DNA of 43,227 nt from Halomarina rubra (GTDB lineage Archaea > Halobacteriota > Halobacteria > Halobacteriales > Haloarculaceae). Positions 1 to 8,514 of this stretch are shown here, piece after piece. Location: NCBI RefSeq assembly GCF_023699475.1, contig NZ_JALXFV010000004.1, positions 1 to 43,227 on the forward strand. The letters are read 5' to 3'. Position numbers and translations under genes: made by a program. The notes beneath the pieces are model-generated. The model had not been told where the DNA came from. It made no database searches and worked only from the letters and a program-made list of their open reading frames with translations. Every line of letters starts with the position of its first letter. Positions within the stretch are counted from its first letter, which is position 1.

Positions 1-2
1 AC

Positions 3-1520
3 GTCGCGGCCGAGACCGGACTAGCTGAACTCGCTGCCAGGGCCGACGGCGAGCGTGAAGCACTCCGGCCGTTCGTCGGCCCGACGGTCGCTCGCTCGCG
101 GGTCGCCCGTCGCCTCCCGGACGCCGCGACGCTCGTCGACCGCCGCGAACTGTCGACCGGTGCCGTCGTCCGACGCTACGAGCGACCGGCCGACGACCTC
201 CCGACGTACCACCTCGTCCCGGTCGAACTCGACACGAGCGACGCCGCGCTAGCCGTGTTGACCGACGCCGCCGAGCGTCTCGCGTCCGGGGCCGTCTCGG
301 GCGGCGAGCGCGCTCCCGACAGAGCGGTCCGCGAGGCGACGACCGCGAGCAGCCACGCCAGTGCCGACGTGCCGGTCGAGACGTTGAGTCGCGTCCTCCG
401 CAAGCACACACGGGGCAACGGCGTCCTCGACGACCTGTTCGCCGACCCGGACTGCTCGGACGTGTTCGTCACCGCGCCCGCCGCCGCGGGGACGCTCCGG
501 GTCCACGTCGGCGGCGAGGCGATGCGGACGAACGTCAGCCTCACCGAACGCGGCGTCGAGACGCTCGCCTCGCGCTACCGTCGAGCGAGCGGTCGGGCGT
601 TCTCCCGTGCGTCGCCGACGCTCGACGCGACGACGCGCGCCGGCGACCGTCGCGTCCGGGTCGCGGGCGTCACCGACCCCGTCAGCGACGGCGTGGCGTT
701 CGCCTTCCGCGCCCACGACCGCGAGGCGTGGACGCTCCCGGGACTCGTCGACGGCGGGACGCTCCCCGCCGACGCCGCCGCACTCTGCTCGCTGGCGGTC
801 GAGCGCGGCGCGGCGACGCTCGTCGCCGGCGGCCGCGGCGCGGGGAAGACGACGCTGCTCGGCGCGCTCTGTTTCGAACTCCCGGCGGCGGTCCGGACGG
901 TCGCCATCGAGGACACGCCGGAACTCCCCGTCGAGTCGCTCCAGACGGCCGGCCACGACGTCCAGCGGCTCCGCGTCGACGACGAGGGAGTCGGGCCGAG
1001 CCAGGCGCTCCGGACCGCCCTTCGACTCGGTGAAGGAGCGCTCGTCGTCGGCGAGGTCCGGGGCGAGGAGGCCCCCGCGCTGTTCGAGGCGATGCGCGTC
1101 GGGTCGAACGACGGGGCCGCCATCGGCACCGTCCACGGCGAGGGGGTCGCGGGCGTCCGCGAGCGACTCTCGGAACACGGCGTCACCGGCGGCGCGTTCG
1201 CCGCGACCGACCTGCTCGTCACCTGCGAGCGGGTCGACACCGGCCGTCGCGTCGCCCGTATCGAGGAGGTCACCGCCGACGGGGAGGCGACGGCCCTGTT
1301 CGAGCGCGAGGGGACCGACCTCGTCCCGTCGGGTCGTATCGACCGCGGTGCGAGCGTCGTCGTGGCCTCGCTGGCACGCCCCGGCGAGTCGTACGCCGAC
1401 GTCCGGACGGCGCTCGCCGACCGGGCCGCGTGGCTCGACCGGACCGTCGCGGCGGGCGACGTCGCCCCCGAGCACGTCGTCGCCGCACACGCTCGCCGCC
1501 GCGGGTGCGACCGATGCTGA
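3..1520 (+). CDS. Type II/IV secretion system ATPase (archaeal pilus/Tad-like), 5' end missing
   Basis: Hexameric ATPase that powers assembly of type IV pilus-like filaments at the inner face of the cell membrane. The reading frame is open from the left edge, so the N-terminus lies outside the window; the internal ATG at 255 is not the real start. The Walker A motif GGRGAGKTT is encoded at 828-854, and the Walker B-like stretch ALVVGEVRGEE at about 1038-1070, followed by a His-containing TVHGEG segment typical of VirB11/GspE/TadA enzymes. The N-terminal part (YHLVPVEL, about 210-235) resembles the domain preceding the motor in haloarchaeal homologues. The stop codon overlaps the next ATG (ATGCTGA at 1514-1520), so it is cotranscribed with the membrane platform gene. 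Family assignment is firm; which filament it builds is not known. Confidence 0.9.
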   Translation, partial: VAAETGLAELAARADGEREALRPFVGPTVARSRVARRLPDAATLVDRRELSTGAVVRRYERPADDLPTYHLVPVELDTSDAALAVLTDAAERLASGAVSGGERAPDRAVREATTASSHASADVPVETLSRVLRKHTRGNGVLDDLFADPDCSDVFVTAPAAAGTLRVHVGGEAMRTNVSLTERGVETLASRYRRASGRAFSRASPTLDATTRAGDRRVRVAGVTDPVSDGVAFAFRAHDREAWTLPGLVDGGTLPADAAALCSLAVERGAATLVAGGRGAGKTTLLGALCFELPAAVRTVAIEDTPELPVESLQTAGHDVQRLRVDDEGVGPSQALRTALRLGEGALVVGEVRGEEAPALFEAMRVGSNDGAAIGTVHGEGVAGVRERLSEHGVTGGAFAATDLLVTCERVDTGRRVARIEEVTADGEATALFEREGTDLVPSGRIDRGASVVVASLARPGESYADVRTALADRAAWLDRTVAAGDVAPEHVVAAHARRRGCDRC

Positions 1521-3316
1521 GCGACGCCGCCGAGAGCGAGTCGAACTGGGGAGACACCACCGGAGACGCGCTGGCCGAGGCCCTCGCGGTCCTCGGGTGG
1601 CCGGTCACCGCGGCCGGCGTCCGCCGAGCGAGCGACGTCGTCGCGCTGGTCGGCGTCTGCGCGGCGTTGGTCGCGACTACCCTCGTCCCACCGGTCGCAC
1701 CTCTCGCACTCGTGGTCGCCGCCGGTGGGTGGTACGGGGTCCGTCGGCTCCCGGTCGCGGTGGCGTCGGCCCGGGAGACCGCGGCGCTCGGGGCGGCCCC
1801 CGTGGTCGTCTCCCACGCCGTGTTGCGGATGCGCCTCGAACCGACCGTCGAACGGGCCGGCGCGTTCGCCGCGAGCGCCGACGACGGACTCCTCGGACGG
1901 TCGCTCGCCGAGCACGTTCGCCGTGCCCGGGGGACACCCGCCTCCGGACTGGGCGCGTGGGGCGACCGGTGGGGCGAGCGATTCCCCGCGCTCCGCCGCG
2001 CCACCTCGCTCGTCGTCGCGGCCGACCGGGCCCCCTCGACCGAGCGTGCTCGGAGTCTCGACCGGGCGATGGACGCCATCCTCGACGGGACCCGCGACCG
2101 CACCGCGAGCGCCGCGGCGGCGCTCGGCGGCCCCGTGACGGCGCTGTACGCGTTCGGCGTCCTCCTCCCCCTGGCGCTCGTCGCCGTCCTCCCCGCTGCC
2201 CGTGTCGCGGGCGTCGGCGTCACCCTCCCGGTCGTCGTCGTTCTCTACGACGTCGTACTGCCGTTCGTCCTCGTCGTCGCGGGTGGCTGGCTCCTGCTCA
2301 GACGGCCGGCGACGTTCCCCGCGACGCCGGTGCCCGCCGACCACCCCGACCTGCCGGCCCGCCGGTGGCCCGTCCTCGTCGGTGCGCTCGCTGTCGCCAC
2401 GTTCGCGTGGGTCGTCGTCTCCCGCACTCTTCCGGCGTGGATGACTCCGCTGGCGAGTCTCGGCACCGGTGTCGGAGTCGCGCTCGTCGGCTGGTTCCGC
2501 CCCGCGGTCGCCGTCCGCGAACGGACCCGCTCGGTCGAGTCGGGGCTGTCGGACGCGCTCTACCTCGTCGGACGGCGCGTCGCCGAGGGCCGTGCGGTCG
2601 AGGCCGCCATCGAGACGGCAGCCGAGGAGGTGATGGGGCCGATGGGGGCCGTGCTCACCGACACGGCGCGCCGCCAGCGCACGCTCCGCGTGGGCGTCGA
2701 CGAGGCGCTGTACGGCGAACACGGCGCGCTCGCGACCGTCCCGAGCACTCGCGTCGAGAGCACGCTGCGACTGCTCGTCGTCGCCGCCCGCGAGGGATCG
2801 CCCGCCGGTGACGCACTCGTGGTCGTCGGCGACCACGTCGAACAGCTTCGGTCGGTCGAACGGGCGGCCCGACGCGACCTCCGGCGGGTGACGACGACGC
2901 TCACCAACACCGCCGCGGTGTTCGGCCCGCTCGTCGGCGGCGTCACCGTCGCGCTCGCGGCCGCGATGGACGGCCGCTCGCTCGCGGGGCTGTCGTCGGT
3001 CTCGTCGGCGTCTTCGATGCCACCGTCCGGAACGGTCGGGACGGCCCCGTCGACAGCGGTGGTGGGGGCGACAGGTGCGTCGGGCACGAGTGCCTCGTCC
3101 TCGGCCGCGACGACTGCCGCGGCGCTCCCGACGTCGGCGCTCGCGCTGGCCGTCGGCGTCTACGTGCTGGCACTCGCCGCGCTGCTGACCGCGCTCGCGA
3201 CGGGTCTCGAACACGGCGCGGACCGCTCGCGGATCGGCTACCGCGTCGGCCTCGCGCTCCCGACCGCGACGGCGCTGTACCTGACGGCGTTCCTCGTCGC
3301 GGAAACGCTCACCTGA
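1514..3316 (+). CDS. Type II secretion system F family membrane platform protein (TadC/PilC/FlaJ-like)
   Basis: Integral membrane platform that couples the upstream ATPase to filament assembly. The 600-aa product has hydrophobic clusters near residues 40-75, 210-270, 290-335, 470-490 and 545-600, separated by two soluble helical domains, the two-lobed layout of archaeal FlaJ/TadC-like proteins. I start it at the ATG overlapping the ATPase stop (ATGCTGA); the frame is open further upstream, but that would run deep into the ATPase gene. A Ser/Ala/Thr-rich stretch (about residues 500-545, SSVSSASSMPPSGTVG and following) interrupts the last membrane region and is probably a flexible extracytoplasmic or loop insert. 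The gene directly follows the ATPase and precedes four anchored proteins, which supports its role as their assembly platform. Confidence 0.9.
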   Translation: MLSDAAESESNWGDTTGDALAEALAVLGWPVTAAGVRRASDVVALVGVCAALVATTLVPPVAPLALVVAAGGWYGVRRLPVAVASARETAALGAAPVVVSHAVLRMRLEPTVERAGAFAASADDGLLGRSLAEHVRRARGTPASGLGAWGDRWGERFPALRRATSLVVAADRAPSTERARSLDRAMDAILDGTRDRTASAAAALGGPVTALYAFGVLLPLALVAVLPAARVAGVGVTLPVVVVLYDVVLPFVLVVAGGWLLLRRPATFPATPVPADHPDLPARRWPVLVGALAVATFAWVVVSRTLPAWMTPLASLGTGVGVALVGWFRPAVAVRERTRSVESGLSDALYLVGRRVAEGRAVEAAIETAAEEVMGPMGAVLTDTARRQRTLRVGVDEALYGEHGALATVPSTRVESTLRLLVVAAREGSPAGDALVVVGDHVEQLRSVERAARRDLRRVTTTLTNTAAVFGPLVGGVTVALAAAMDGRSLAGLSSVSSASSMPPSGTVGTAPSTAVVGATGASGTSASSSAATTAAALPTSALALAVGVYVLALAALLTALATGLEHGADRSRIGYRVGLALPTATALYLTAFLVAETLT

Positions 3317-3363
3317 ATCGCGAGACCGACCCGGAAGGCGAGAGTTCGGGTGGACTGGGGAGG

Positions 3364-3371
3364 TTCAAGTA
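3364..3371 (+). promoter_or_regulatory. Possible internal TATA element before the first anchored protein
   Basis: TTCAAGTA is centred 27 bp before the ATG at 3395, the spacing expected for a leaderless haloarchaeal transcript. It lies in the only sizeable gap (78 bp) of the pilus-like operon, so the four anchored proteins may have their own promoter. The match to a TATA box is modest. Confidence 0.35.
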
Positions 3372-3394
3372 GGGGGACGCGGCCAGCGCCGGCC

Positions 3395-3868
3395 ATGGAC
3401 ACCGAAGCTCCCGCCGACACACTACCGGTCTGGGTCGGACTGGCCGTCGCCAGCGCCGCGCTCTGTGGCGTCGCGCTCGGCCTCCCGACCGGGACGCCCG
3501 ACGCGAGCACCGTCGCTCGAACCGTCGACGAGGCGGCGTCCTCGCCACACGACGCCACGACCACGACGCGGCTCTCGGCCGCCGACCGCCTCGAACTCGG
3601 TCGACACGCGCTCGACCGGTGTCGCGGCGACGCCTGCGGGCACGCGACGTTCACCTACGGCCCCGTCACGCCGGTCGGGGACGGGGAGTCGCTCGCGAGG
3701 GTCCTGGCAGGTCGGTCGCCAGCGTCCGTCTTCGACTCGCCGGCGACGTTCCGCCGTGCCGTCGAGCGCGCACGCGAGGACGCACCGGTCGTGGTCGACG
3801 GAGCCACGCGACTGACCGCACGCCACGTCACGTGGGGAGGCGTCGATGTCACGCTCGTCGGTGCGTAG
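3395..3868 (+). CDS. Small membrane-anchored protein of the pilus-like operon (possibly DUF7283 family)
   Basis: A 157-aa protein with a short acidic N-terminus, one hydrophobic helix at about residues 11-30 (VWVGLAVASAALCGVALGL) and a soluble C-terminal part expected outside the cell. Two Cys occur close together (CRGDAC, about residues 80-85) and could form a disulfide. I place the start at 3395 rather than the upstream ATG at 3350, because the latter would add a stretch unlike haloarchaeal proteins and a TATA-like element sits 27 bp before 3395. It overlaps the next gene by 23 bp. Position after an ATPase and platform gene suggests a pseudopilin-like or minor filament component. I recall haloarchaeal families DUF7283-DUF7286 in this order, but this was not checked. 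Confidence 0.75.
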   Translation: MDTEAPADTLPVWVGLAVASAALCGVALGLPTGTPDASTVARTVDEAASSPHDATTTTRLSAADRLELGRHALDRCRGDACGHATFTYGPVTPVGDGESLARVLAGRSPASVFDSPATFRRAVERAREDAPVVVDGATRLTARHVTWGGVDVTLVGA

Positions 3869-4244
3869 GGCGCAGGTCGAACCGCTGGCGGCGCTGCTCG
3901 CGCTGACGGTGGTCTGTACCGGTCTGTCGCTGTACGCAGGGGTGCTCGACGGTGCGCTCGACCGGGGCGTCGACGAACACGACTCGACGGCCGACCTCGC
4001 TGCCGACCACGTCCGCGCTCGCCTCGCGCCGGCGGGCGTCGCCGCCCCGGCCAGACTCGACGGTGTCGGTGCGGCCGCCCCCGACGGCTACCACCTCGAC
4101 GCGACGCTCACGTGTCGCGACGAGGAGTGGACGACCCGTGCGACCGCGCCGCCGTCGGCCGACCGCGTGACCGAACCGGTGAGCGTCCGCGTCGCGCCCG
4201 GTCGGGTCCGTCCCTGTCGCCTCACGGTGGCGGTCTGGTCGTGA
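3846..4244 (+). CDS. Pseudopilin/TadE-like anchored protein (possibly DUF7285 family)
   Basis: A 132-aa protein beginning MSRSSVRRAQVEPLAALL. A basic N-terminus, RAQVEP and then a hydrophobic helix of about 20 residues resemble the Gln/Glu-plus-helix start of TadE-type and type IV pilin-like proteins, where a Glu at the head of the helix aids packing into a filament. The remaining 90 residues are hydrophilic and contain two Cys (LTCRDEE near residue 90 and RPCRLT near 125) that could pair outside the cell. It starts 23 bp inside the previous gene and ends in a GTGA overlap with the next, so it belongs to one transcript. Whether a prepilin peptidase processes it cannot be told from sequence; no peptidase gene is in the window. 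Confidence 0.8.
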   Translation: MSRSSVRRAQVEPLAALLALTVVCTGLSLYAGVLDGALDRGVDEHDSTADLAADHVRARLAPAGVAAPARLDGVGAAAPDGYHLDATLTCRDEEWTTRATAPPSADRVTEPVSVRVAPGRVRPCRLTVAVWS

Positions 4245-5056
4245 GGGGACTCAGCACCGCCGTCGACGCCGTCCTGTTCTGCCTGCTCGTGAGCGCCGCC
4301 GTCGGCGTCCTGGCGGTCCCTTCGACCGTGTCCGCTCCCGACCCGCCCCGTGCGGAACGGACCGCCGCGACGCTCGCCACGACGACGCTCTCGGTGCCGG
4401 TCGCCGTCGCCGACGACACCGGCCACCGGCGCGTCGCACGGGGAACGCCCGCCAGCCTGCTTGCCCGCGGTGCGCTCGCCAACGCGACGCTCGACGGTCG
4501 ACGGCTCGCTCCCGACACGCTCCCGCGTCGACTCGGGGCCGCCGTCGGGGGCGCGCTGCCGGCGGCCAACGTTCGCGTCGTCGCCCGCTGGGGGCCGTAC
4601 CCGAACGCGTCGCTGTCGGGGCGACTCGCCGTCGGCCCGGTCCCACCACGCGACGCCGTCACCGACGTGGCGACCGTGGCCGTTCCGAGCGGCGTGGCCC
4701 TCGACCGGGACCGTGCCCGCGCCGCGGCGGACGTGAGCGTCCGTGCGCTCGCCACACTGGTCGCCGAGCGGGTTGTCGCCTCGCGGTTCCCACCGGGTGC
4801 CGGGCGCTCGAACCTCGCCGACGGGGCGGTCGCTTCCCGGACCCGAACACGCTACGAGCGGTTCGGTGCCGTCGTCGGGGCGGACCTCGACGCTGCGCTC
4901 GACGAGGGGGCGGCCTCGACCGCCCGCGACCGCCTCGTCGACGCGCTCGCCGGCCGACTCGCGACCGACATCCGCCAGCGCTTCGAGACTCCCCGACAGG
5001 CCGTCGACGCGCTGACGCTCGACACCGTCCGACTCGTGGTGGTGCGCTGGCGATGA
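4241..5056 (+). CDS. Membrane-anchored protein of the pilus-like operon (possibly DUF7284 family)
   Basis: A 271-aa protein whose start I place at the GTG at 4241, overlapping the preceding stop (GTGA). The frame is open back to 4112, but that extension runs through the previous gene and is rich in Arg/Pro, typical of an out-of-frame read. The product begins MRGLSTAVDAVLFCLLVSAA, a single N-terminal membrane helix (about residues 9-30) with a short cytoplasmic head, then about 240 residues of Ala/Arg/Asp-rich soluble sequence. Several Asn-x-Thr/Ser sites (for example NATLDG, NASLSG) would be available for N-glycosylation if exported. It ends in an ATGA overlap with the 982-aa gene. No enzymatic motif is visible. 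Confidence 0.8.
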   Translation: MRGLSTAVDAVLFCLLVSAAVGVLAVPSTVSAPDPPRAERTAATLATTTLSVPVAVADDTGHRRVARGTPASLLARGALANATLDGRRLAPDTLPRRLGAAVGGALPAANVRVVARWGPYPNASLSGRLAVGPVPPRDAVTDVATVAVPSGVALDRDRARAAADVSVRALATLVAERVVASRFPPGAGRSNLADGAVASRTRTRYERFGAVVGADLDAALDEGAASTARDRLVDALAGRLATDIRQRFETPRQAVDALTLDTVRLVVVRWR

Positions 5057-8001
5057 GGCTCGCCGACGACACCCGTGGCCGGATTCCGTTCGCACTGCTC
5101 GGCGTCCTGTTGCTCGTCACCAGCGCGACGGTGACGACGACCCACCTCGTCGAACCGTCGCGCCCAGCAGACCCGGCGGTCGACCGCGCGATGCGCGAAG
5201 CGACGGCGACGACCCAGACCGCGCTCCGCGATGCCGTCGGCGCTGCGGCCCGGGACGCCGCCCGGAACCCCGTCACCCACGCCGCGGCGACGCCGTTCGG
5301 TCGCGTCCTGAACGATTCGACGACGTTCCGCGACGCCCTCCGTCTTCGGGTCTATCTCGCCGCCAGCGAGCGTCTCGCAGCGATTCGGGCGACGAGCGAC
5401 GGCGTCGTCGTTCGCGCTCGGCTGCCGGCGGTCGACTCGCCGGCCGACCTCCGCGCGGCGAAACGTCGCGTCCACCTCTCGCGGTCGGGGCCGAACGGGA
5501 CCGCGCTCCGCGTCCGCATCGAGGGGGTCCAGCTTCGGGCGACCGACGCGAACCGCCCGGTCGGCGAGAAGCGGGTCGACCCGACGGTCACCGTCGCCTC
5601 GCCGGTCCTCGAACTCCACGACCGAGTCGAACGCTTCGAGACGCGACTCGACGCCGGCCTCGACGCGCCCGGGTTCGAACGACGGTTCACCGCCGGCATC
5701 TACGCCGTCGCCTGGGCCCGGGGGGCGGCCCAGTATCGCGGCGCGCCCGTCGCGAACGTCGTCGGGAACCGCCACGTCGCGCTCGCGGCCAACGACGCCG
5801 CCCTCGGCGTCCAGCGGGCGACGCTCGGCGGGGCCGACCCCGAGGGGGACGAGGCGCTCGCGGCGGGGTGGGCGCGGGCGCTCGCCACCGACCTCGCGCC
5901 GGGGTCGATTCCGGGCCCGGTGGTCGAAGAGACGCTCGACCGCACCGAACGCGGTCTCCGACGACTCGACGAGGGGAGGCGCGAGGAGACGGTGACGGTG
6001 TCGCCGACGGCGGCGGCCGACCACGCTCTCGCCTCGCTGAACGAATCCAGGGTCGACCGCGTCGTCCAGCGAGCGTACGCCGCCGACGTGCGCGTCGTCA
6101 GCGCCGTCTCGCCGACCGGACGCACGGTCGCTCGCGACCCCACCCCCGGTCCGAACTGGACGCGCGTCCGGGTGACGACCCACACCGACCGGACCGTCAC
6201 CCCGGCGACGCGCGCCGACGCTCCGGGCGCGTCCGTGCCCGACGGCTGGACCGCGTTCCGGCGGTACGACCGGCGCGTCGTCGCCCGGGAGACGACGACC
6301 GCCCGCTGGCGACGCGGCGAGGAGACGACCACGACGAGGACCGTCCGAACGCGGACGACCCGGGTCTCGCTGGCCGTCGTCGCCAGACACTCGCCGGCGA
6401 GTCGTGCCCCGCGTCGCGGCGTCGGTGGCGTCTACGAACGCGGCGGTGCGCTCGACGGACCGAACCTCCTCGACGTGCCATCGACGGCGCTCGACCGCCT
6501 CGTCACCGCCCGGGGTGGACCGGACGAACTCGCCCGACGGGCGGTCGGAGGGACGCTCGACGAGTCGGCGGTTCGGGTGGTCGGCGAGCGACCCGCTGAA
6601 CTGCGCCAGTGGCTCCGCGCGGACGTGCTGGCGCTCGACCGACGGGTCCGGAACCGCTCGGTGACGGTCTCGCGGGCCGACGCGGGTACCTACGCCGTCT
6701 CGCCGCCCGCCCGACTCGCGAACCGTCTCCGCGCGAACCGGACCGACCTGCTGGACCTGCCGGCGTCGTACGACGGCGTCGCGGGGAAGGCTCGCGTCGC
6801 CGTCCGCCGAGCGTACCTTGACGACCTGCTCGGACGACTCGACGCTCGCGCCGCCGACCGCGCCGAGACGCGCGCGGACCTGGACGAGTCGCTAGGCGAG
6901 CACGGCAGTTCGCTGGGTCAGGTCCGACGTTCGCTCGACGCCGCGACCGAGGCCCCGCGCGGCCGACGCACCGACGCGACGGACGGTCTGGGTGGTCCGC
7001 TCGCCGTCAGCGTCGACACCGCGCCGTCTTCCCTCACGCTCGACCCCGTCGCCCGCGAGAAGTTCGGCGGCGGGCCGGGGAGCGTCACGCCGCTCGACGC
7101 GCGCAACGTGAACTGGGTGACCGTCCCCTACGGCGCGGCCGCCGGGCCGTTCGCCGACCTGCTCGCTCCCGAGCGTCGGGTGTCGTTACGGGCTGCTGCC
7201 GGCACGCTGCGGGCGAGTGGCCACGTTCCGAACGGCTCGACGGACGAGCGCGAGGCGCTCCGTGGCGCGGTCCGCGACGGCGTGGACGCGGTCCGTGCCG
7301 ACCTGGTGGACGTGCTCCACGAGACCGACGCCTGCGAGACGTCGTCGGACTGCCGGGGCGTCGTCGCGGCGGGGCTGAGCGAGTGGAAGTTCCCCGCTGC
7401 CCGTGCGCTGGCGCTCGCGAACGGCTCCGGTCCGGAGCGCGTCGCGGCCGCCGCGCCCGTCTCCGCGACGGCTTCGCGGCGACTGGCGGCGACGCTTCGC
7501 ACGACGACCCACGAGGCGCTCCGAGCGGACGCGGCCCGCGTCCCCGAGTCCGCCGTCTCGCCGGTCGCGGAGGGCAACCGGGAGGTGCTCCGCGAGGTAG
7601 CGCGAGAGGTCGCGACCAGTGCCGGCGAGCGGGCGACCGACCGCGTCCTCCAGCGAACGGTCGACCGCACGCTCGACAGCGTCCCGCTCGGCATCCCCGT
7701 CGCCCCCGTCCCGGGCTACTGGTACGCGACGCTCAACGGCTGGTCGGTCTCCGTCGAGGGCACCTACGAACGGCTCAGCGTCCGTTCACGGCGAGGCGTG
7801 CGGGACACGGTCTACGTGCGCGACGGGTCGACCGTCCGCCTCGACGTGGACGACGACGGCTCGCGCGAACGCCTCGGTACCGCCCCGAAGGTGGCGTTCG
7901 AGGCGTCGACGACCGTCGTCGTGGTCGTCCCGGCGGGCGTTCGCGGTGTGGCGGACGTCGACGGGAACCGGGACGAACGCTCGCCGGGATACGCCGGGTG
8001 A
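5053..8001 (+). CDS. Giant (982 aa) membrane-anchored surface protein of the pilus-like operon (possibly DUF7286 family)
   Basis: Last and largest gene of the operon, overlapping its neighbour by ATGA. A basic N-terminus (MRLADDTRGRIPF) leads into one hydrophobic helix at about residues 13-30, after which about 950 residues are hydrophilic, Arg/Asp/Ala-rich and predicted to lie outside the membrane; I see no second membrane span. There are many Asn-x-Ser/Thr sequons (for example NDST, NGTA, NWTR, NRSV, NGST). Two Cys are close together in DACETSSDCRG (about residues 758-768). A conserved-looking C-terminal segment, PVPGYWYATLNGWSVSVEG (about 888-906), is followed by a beta-rich stretch ending STTVVVVVPAG. 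No enzymatic motif is recognised. It is probably a filament tip, adhesin or assembly subunit; this is inferred only from the operon. Confidence 0.85.
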   Translation: MRLADDTRGRIPFALLGVLLLVTSATVTTTHLVEPSRPADPAVDRAMREATATTQTALRDAVGAAARDAARNPVTHAAATPFGRVLNDSTTFRDALRLRVYLAASERLAAIRATSDGVVVRARLPAVDSPADLRAAKRRVHLSRSGPNGTALRVRIEGVQLRATDANRPVGEKRVDPTVTVASPVLELHDRVERFETRLDAGLDAPGFERRFTAGIYAVAWARGAAQYRGAPVANVVGNRHVALAANDAALGVQRATLGGADPEGDEALAAGWARALATDLAPGSIPGPVVEETLDRTERGLRRLDEGRREETVTVSPTAAADHALASLNESRVDRVVQRAYAADVRVVSAVSPTGRTVARDPTPGPNWTRVRVTTHTDRTVTPATRADAPGASVPDGWTAFRRYDRRVVARETTTARWRRGEETTTTRTVRTRTTRVSLAVVARHSPASRAPRRGVGGVYERGGALDGPNLLDVPSTALDRLVTARGGPDELARRAVGGTLDESAVRVVGERPAELRQWLRADVLALDRRVRNRSVTVSRADAGTYAVSPPARLANRLRANRTDLLDLPASYDGVAGKARVAVRRAYLDDLLGRLDARAADRAETRADLDESLGEHGSSLGQVRRSLDAATEAPRGRRTDATDGLGGPLAVSVDTAPSSLTLDPVAREKFGGGPGSVTPLDARNVNWVTVPYGAAAGPFADLLAPERRVSLRAAAGTLRASGHVPNGSTDEREALRGAVRDGVDAVRADLVDVLHETDACETSSDCRGVVAAGLSEWKFPAARALALANGSGPERVAAAAPVSATASRRLAATLRTTTHEALRADAARVPESAVSPVAEGNREVLREVAREVATSAGERATDRVLQRTVDRTLDSVPLGIPVAPVPGYWYATLNGWSVSVEGTYERLSVRSRRGVRDTVYVRDGSTVRLDVDDDGSRERLGTAPKVAFEASTTVVVVVPAGVRGVADVDGNRDERSPGYAG

Positions 8002-8085
8002 GCGTCGTCACCACCCCGCGGTCGACCAGTGCCCACCGCGACGACACGTAAACGCACTTGAGCGCCGGCCTGCTACGAGTGGGTA

Positions 8086-8514
8086 ATGATCCAGGACACG
8101 GTCGCCGACCCGGCGGCGCTCTCGGTCGCGGAACTCCGAACCAGCTACGAGGACCGCCTGCGCGAGACCATCGACACCGTCGGTGCGAGCACCGTCGCGG
8201 ACGAGGCGGCGGTGGCACGGTCGACCATCGACGCACTGGCCGCCGAGGAGGACGTGGAGGTGACGCTGGAGGAGGCCGCGGCCATCCTCGCGGCCGACCC
8301 GGCGACGCCCGACGCCGACGCCATCCAGGCGGAGGCGCTCGACGCGCTGATGATGGGGATGTCGATGGCCGTCGTCGACGTCGAGACGCTGTCGAGCGAC
8401 CTCGACGCCCAACTCGACCCCAAGGAGATACAGCAGATGATCGAGGGACGGTTCCCGGTGACGCTGGCGGAGTACGCCCGGATCCACCACGCCATCGAGA
8501 GCCGCAAGCGATGA
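8086..8514 (+). CDS. Conserved haloarchaeal protein, DUF5791-like
   Basis: A 142-aa acidic, wholly soluble and mainly helical protein. It begins MIQDTVADPAALSVAELRTS and ends in a helix rich in charged residues (RIHHAIESRKR). The central part (LAAEEDVEVTLEEAAAILA) looks like a small helical domain followed by a Met-rich segment (LMMGMSMAVVDVE). I recognise it as the haloarchaeal family I know as DUF5791, of unknown function; the name is from memory. Its stop overlaps the next gene's start (ATGA at 8511-8514), so it is translated together with the epimerase downstream. No catalytic or metal-binding motif is visible. Confidence 0.8.
   Translation: MIQDTVADPAALSVAELRTSYEDRLRETIDTVGASTVADEAAVARSTIDALAAEEDVEVTLEEAAAILAADPATPDADAIQAEALDALMMGMSMAVVDVETLSSDLDAQLDPKEIQQMIEGRFPVTLAEYARIHHAIESRKR

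Noticed and set aside
575-3214. 879-aa open frame on the minus strand and an overlapping 734-aa plus-strand frame at 607-2811
   Set aside because: Both are Arg/Ser/Pro-rich shadows of the ATPase and platform genes and show no motif.
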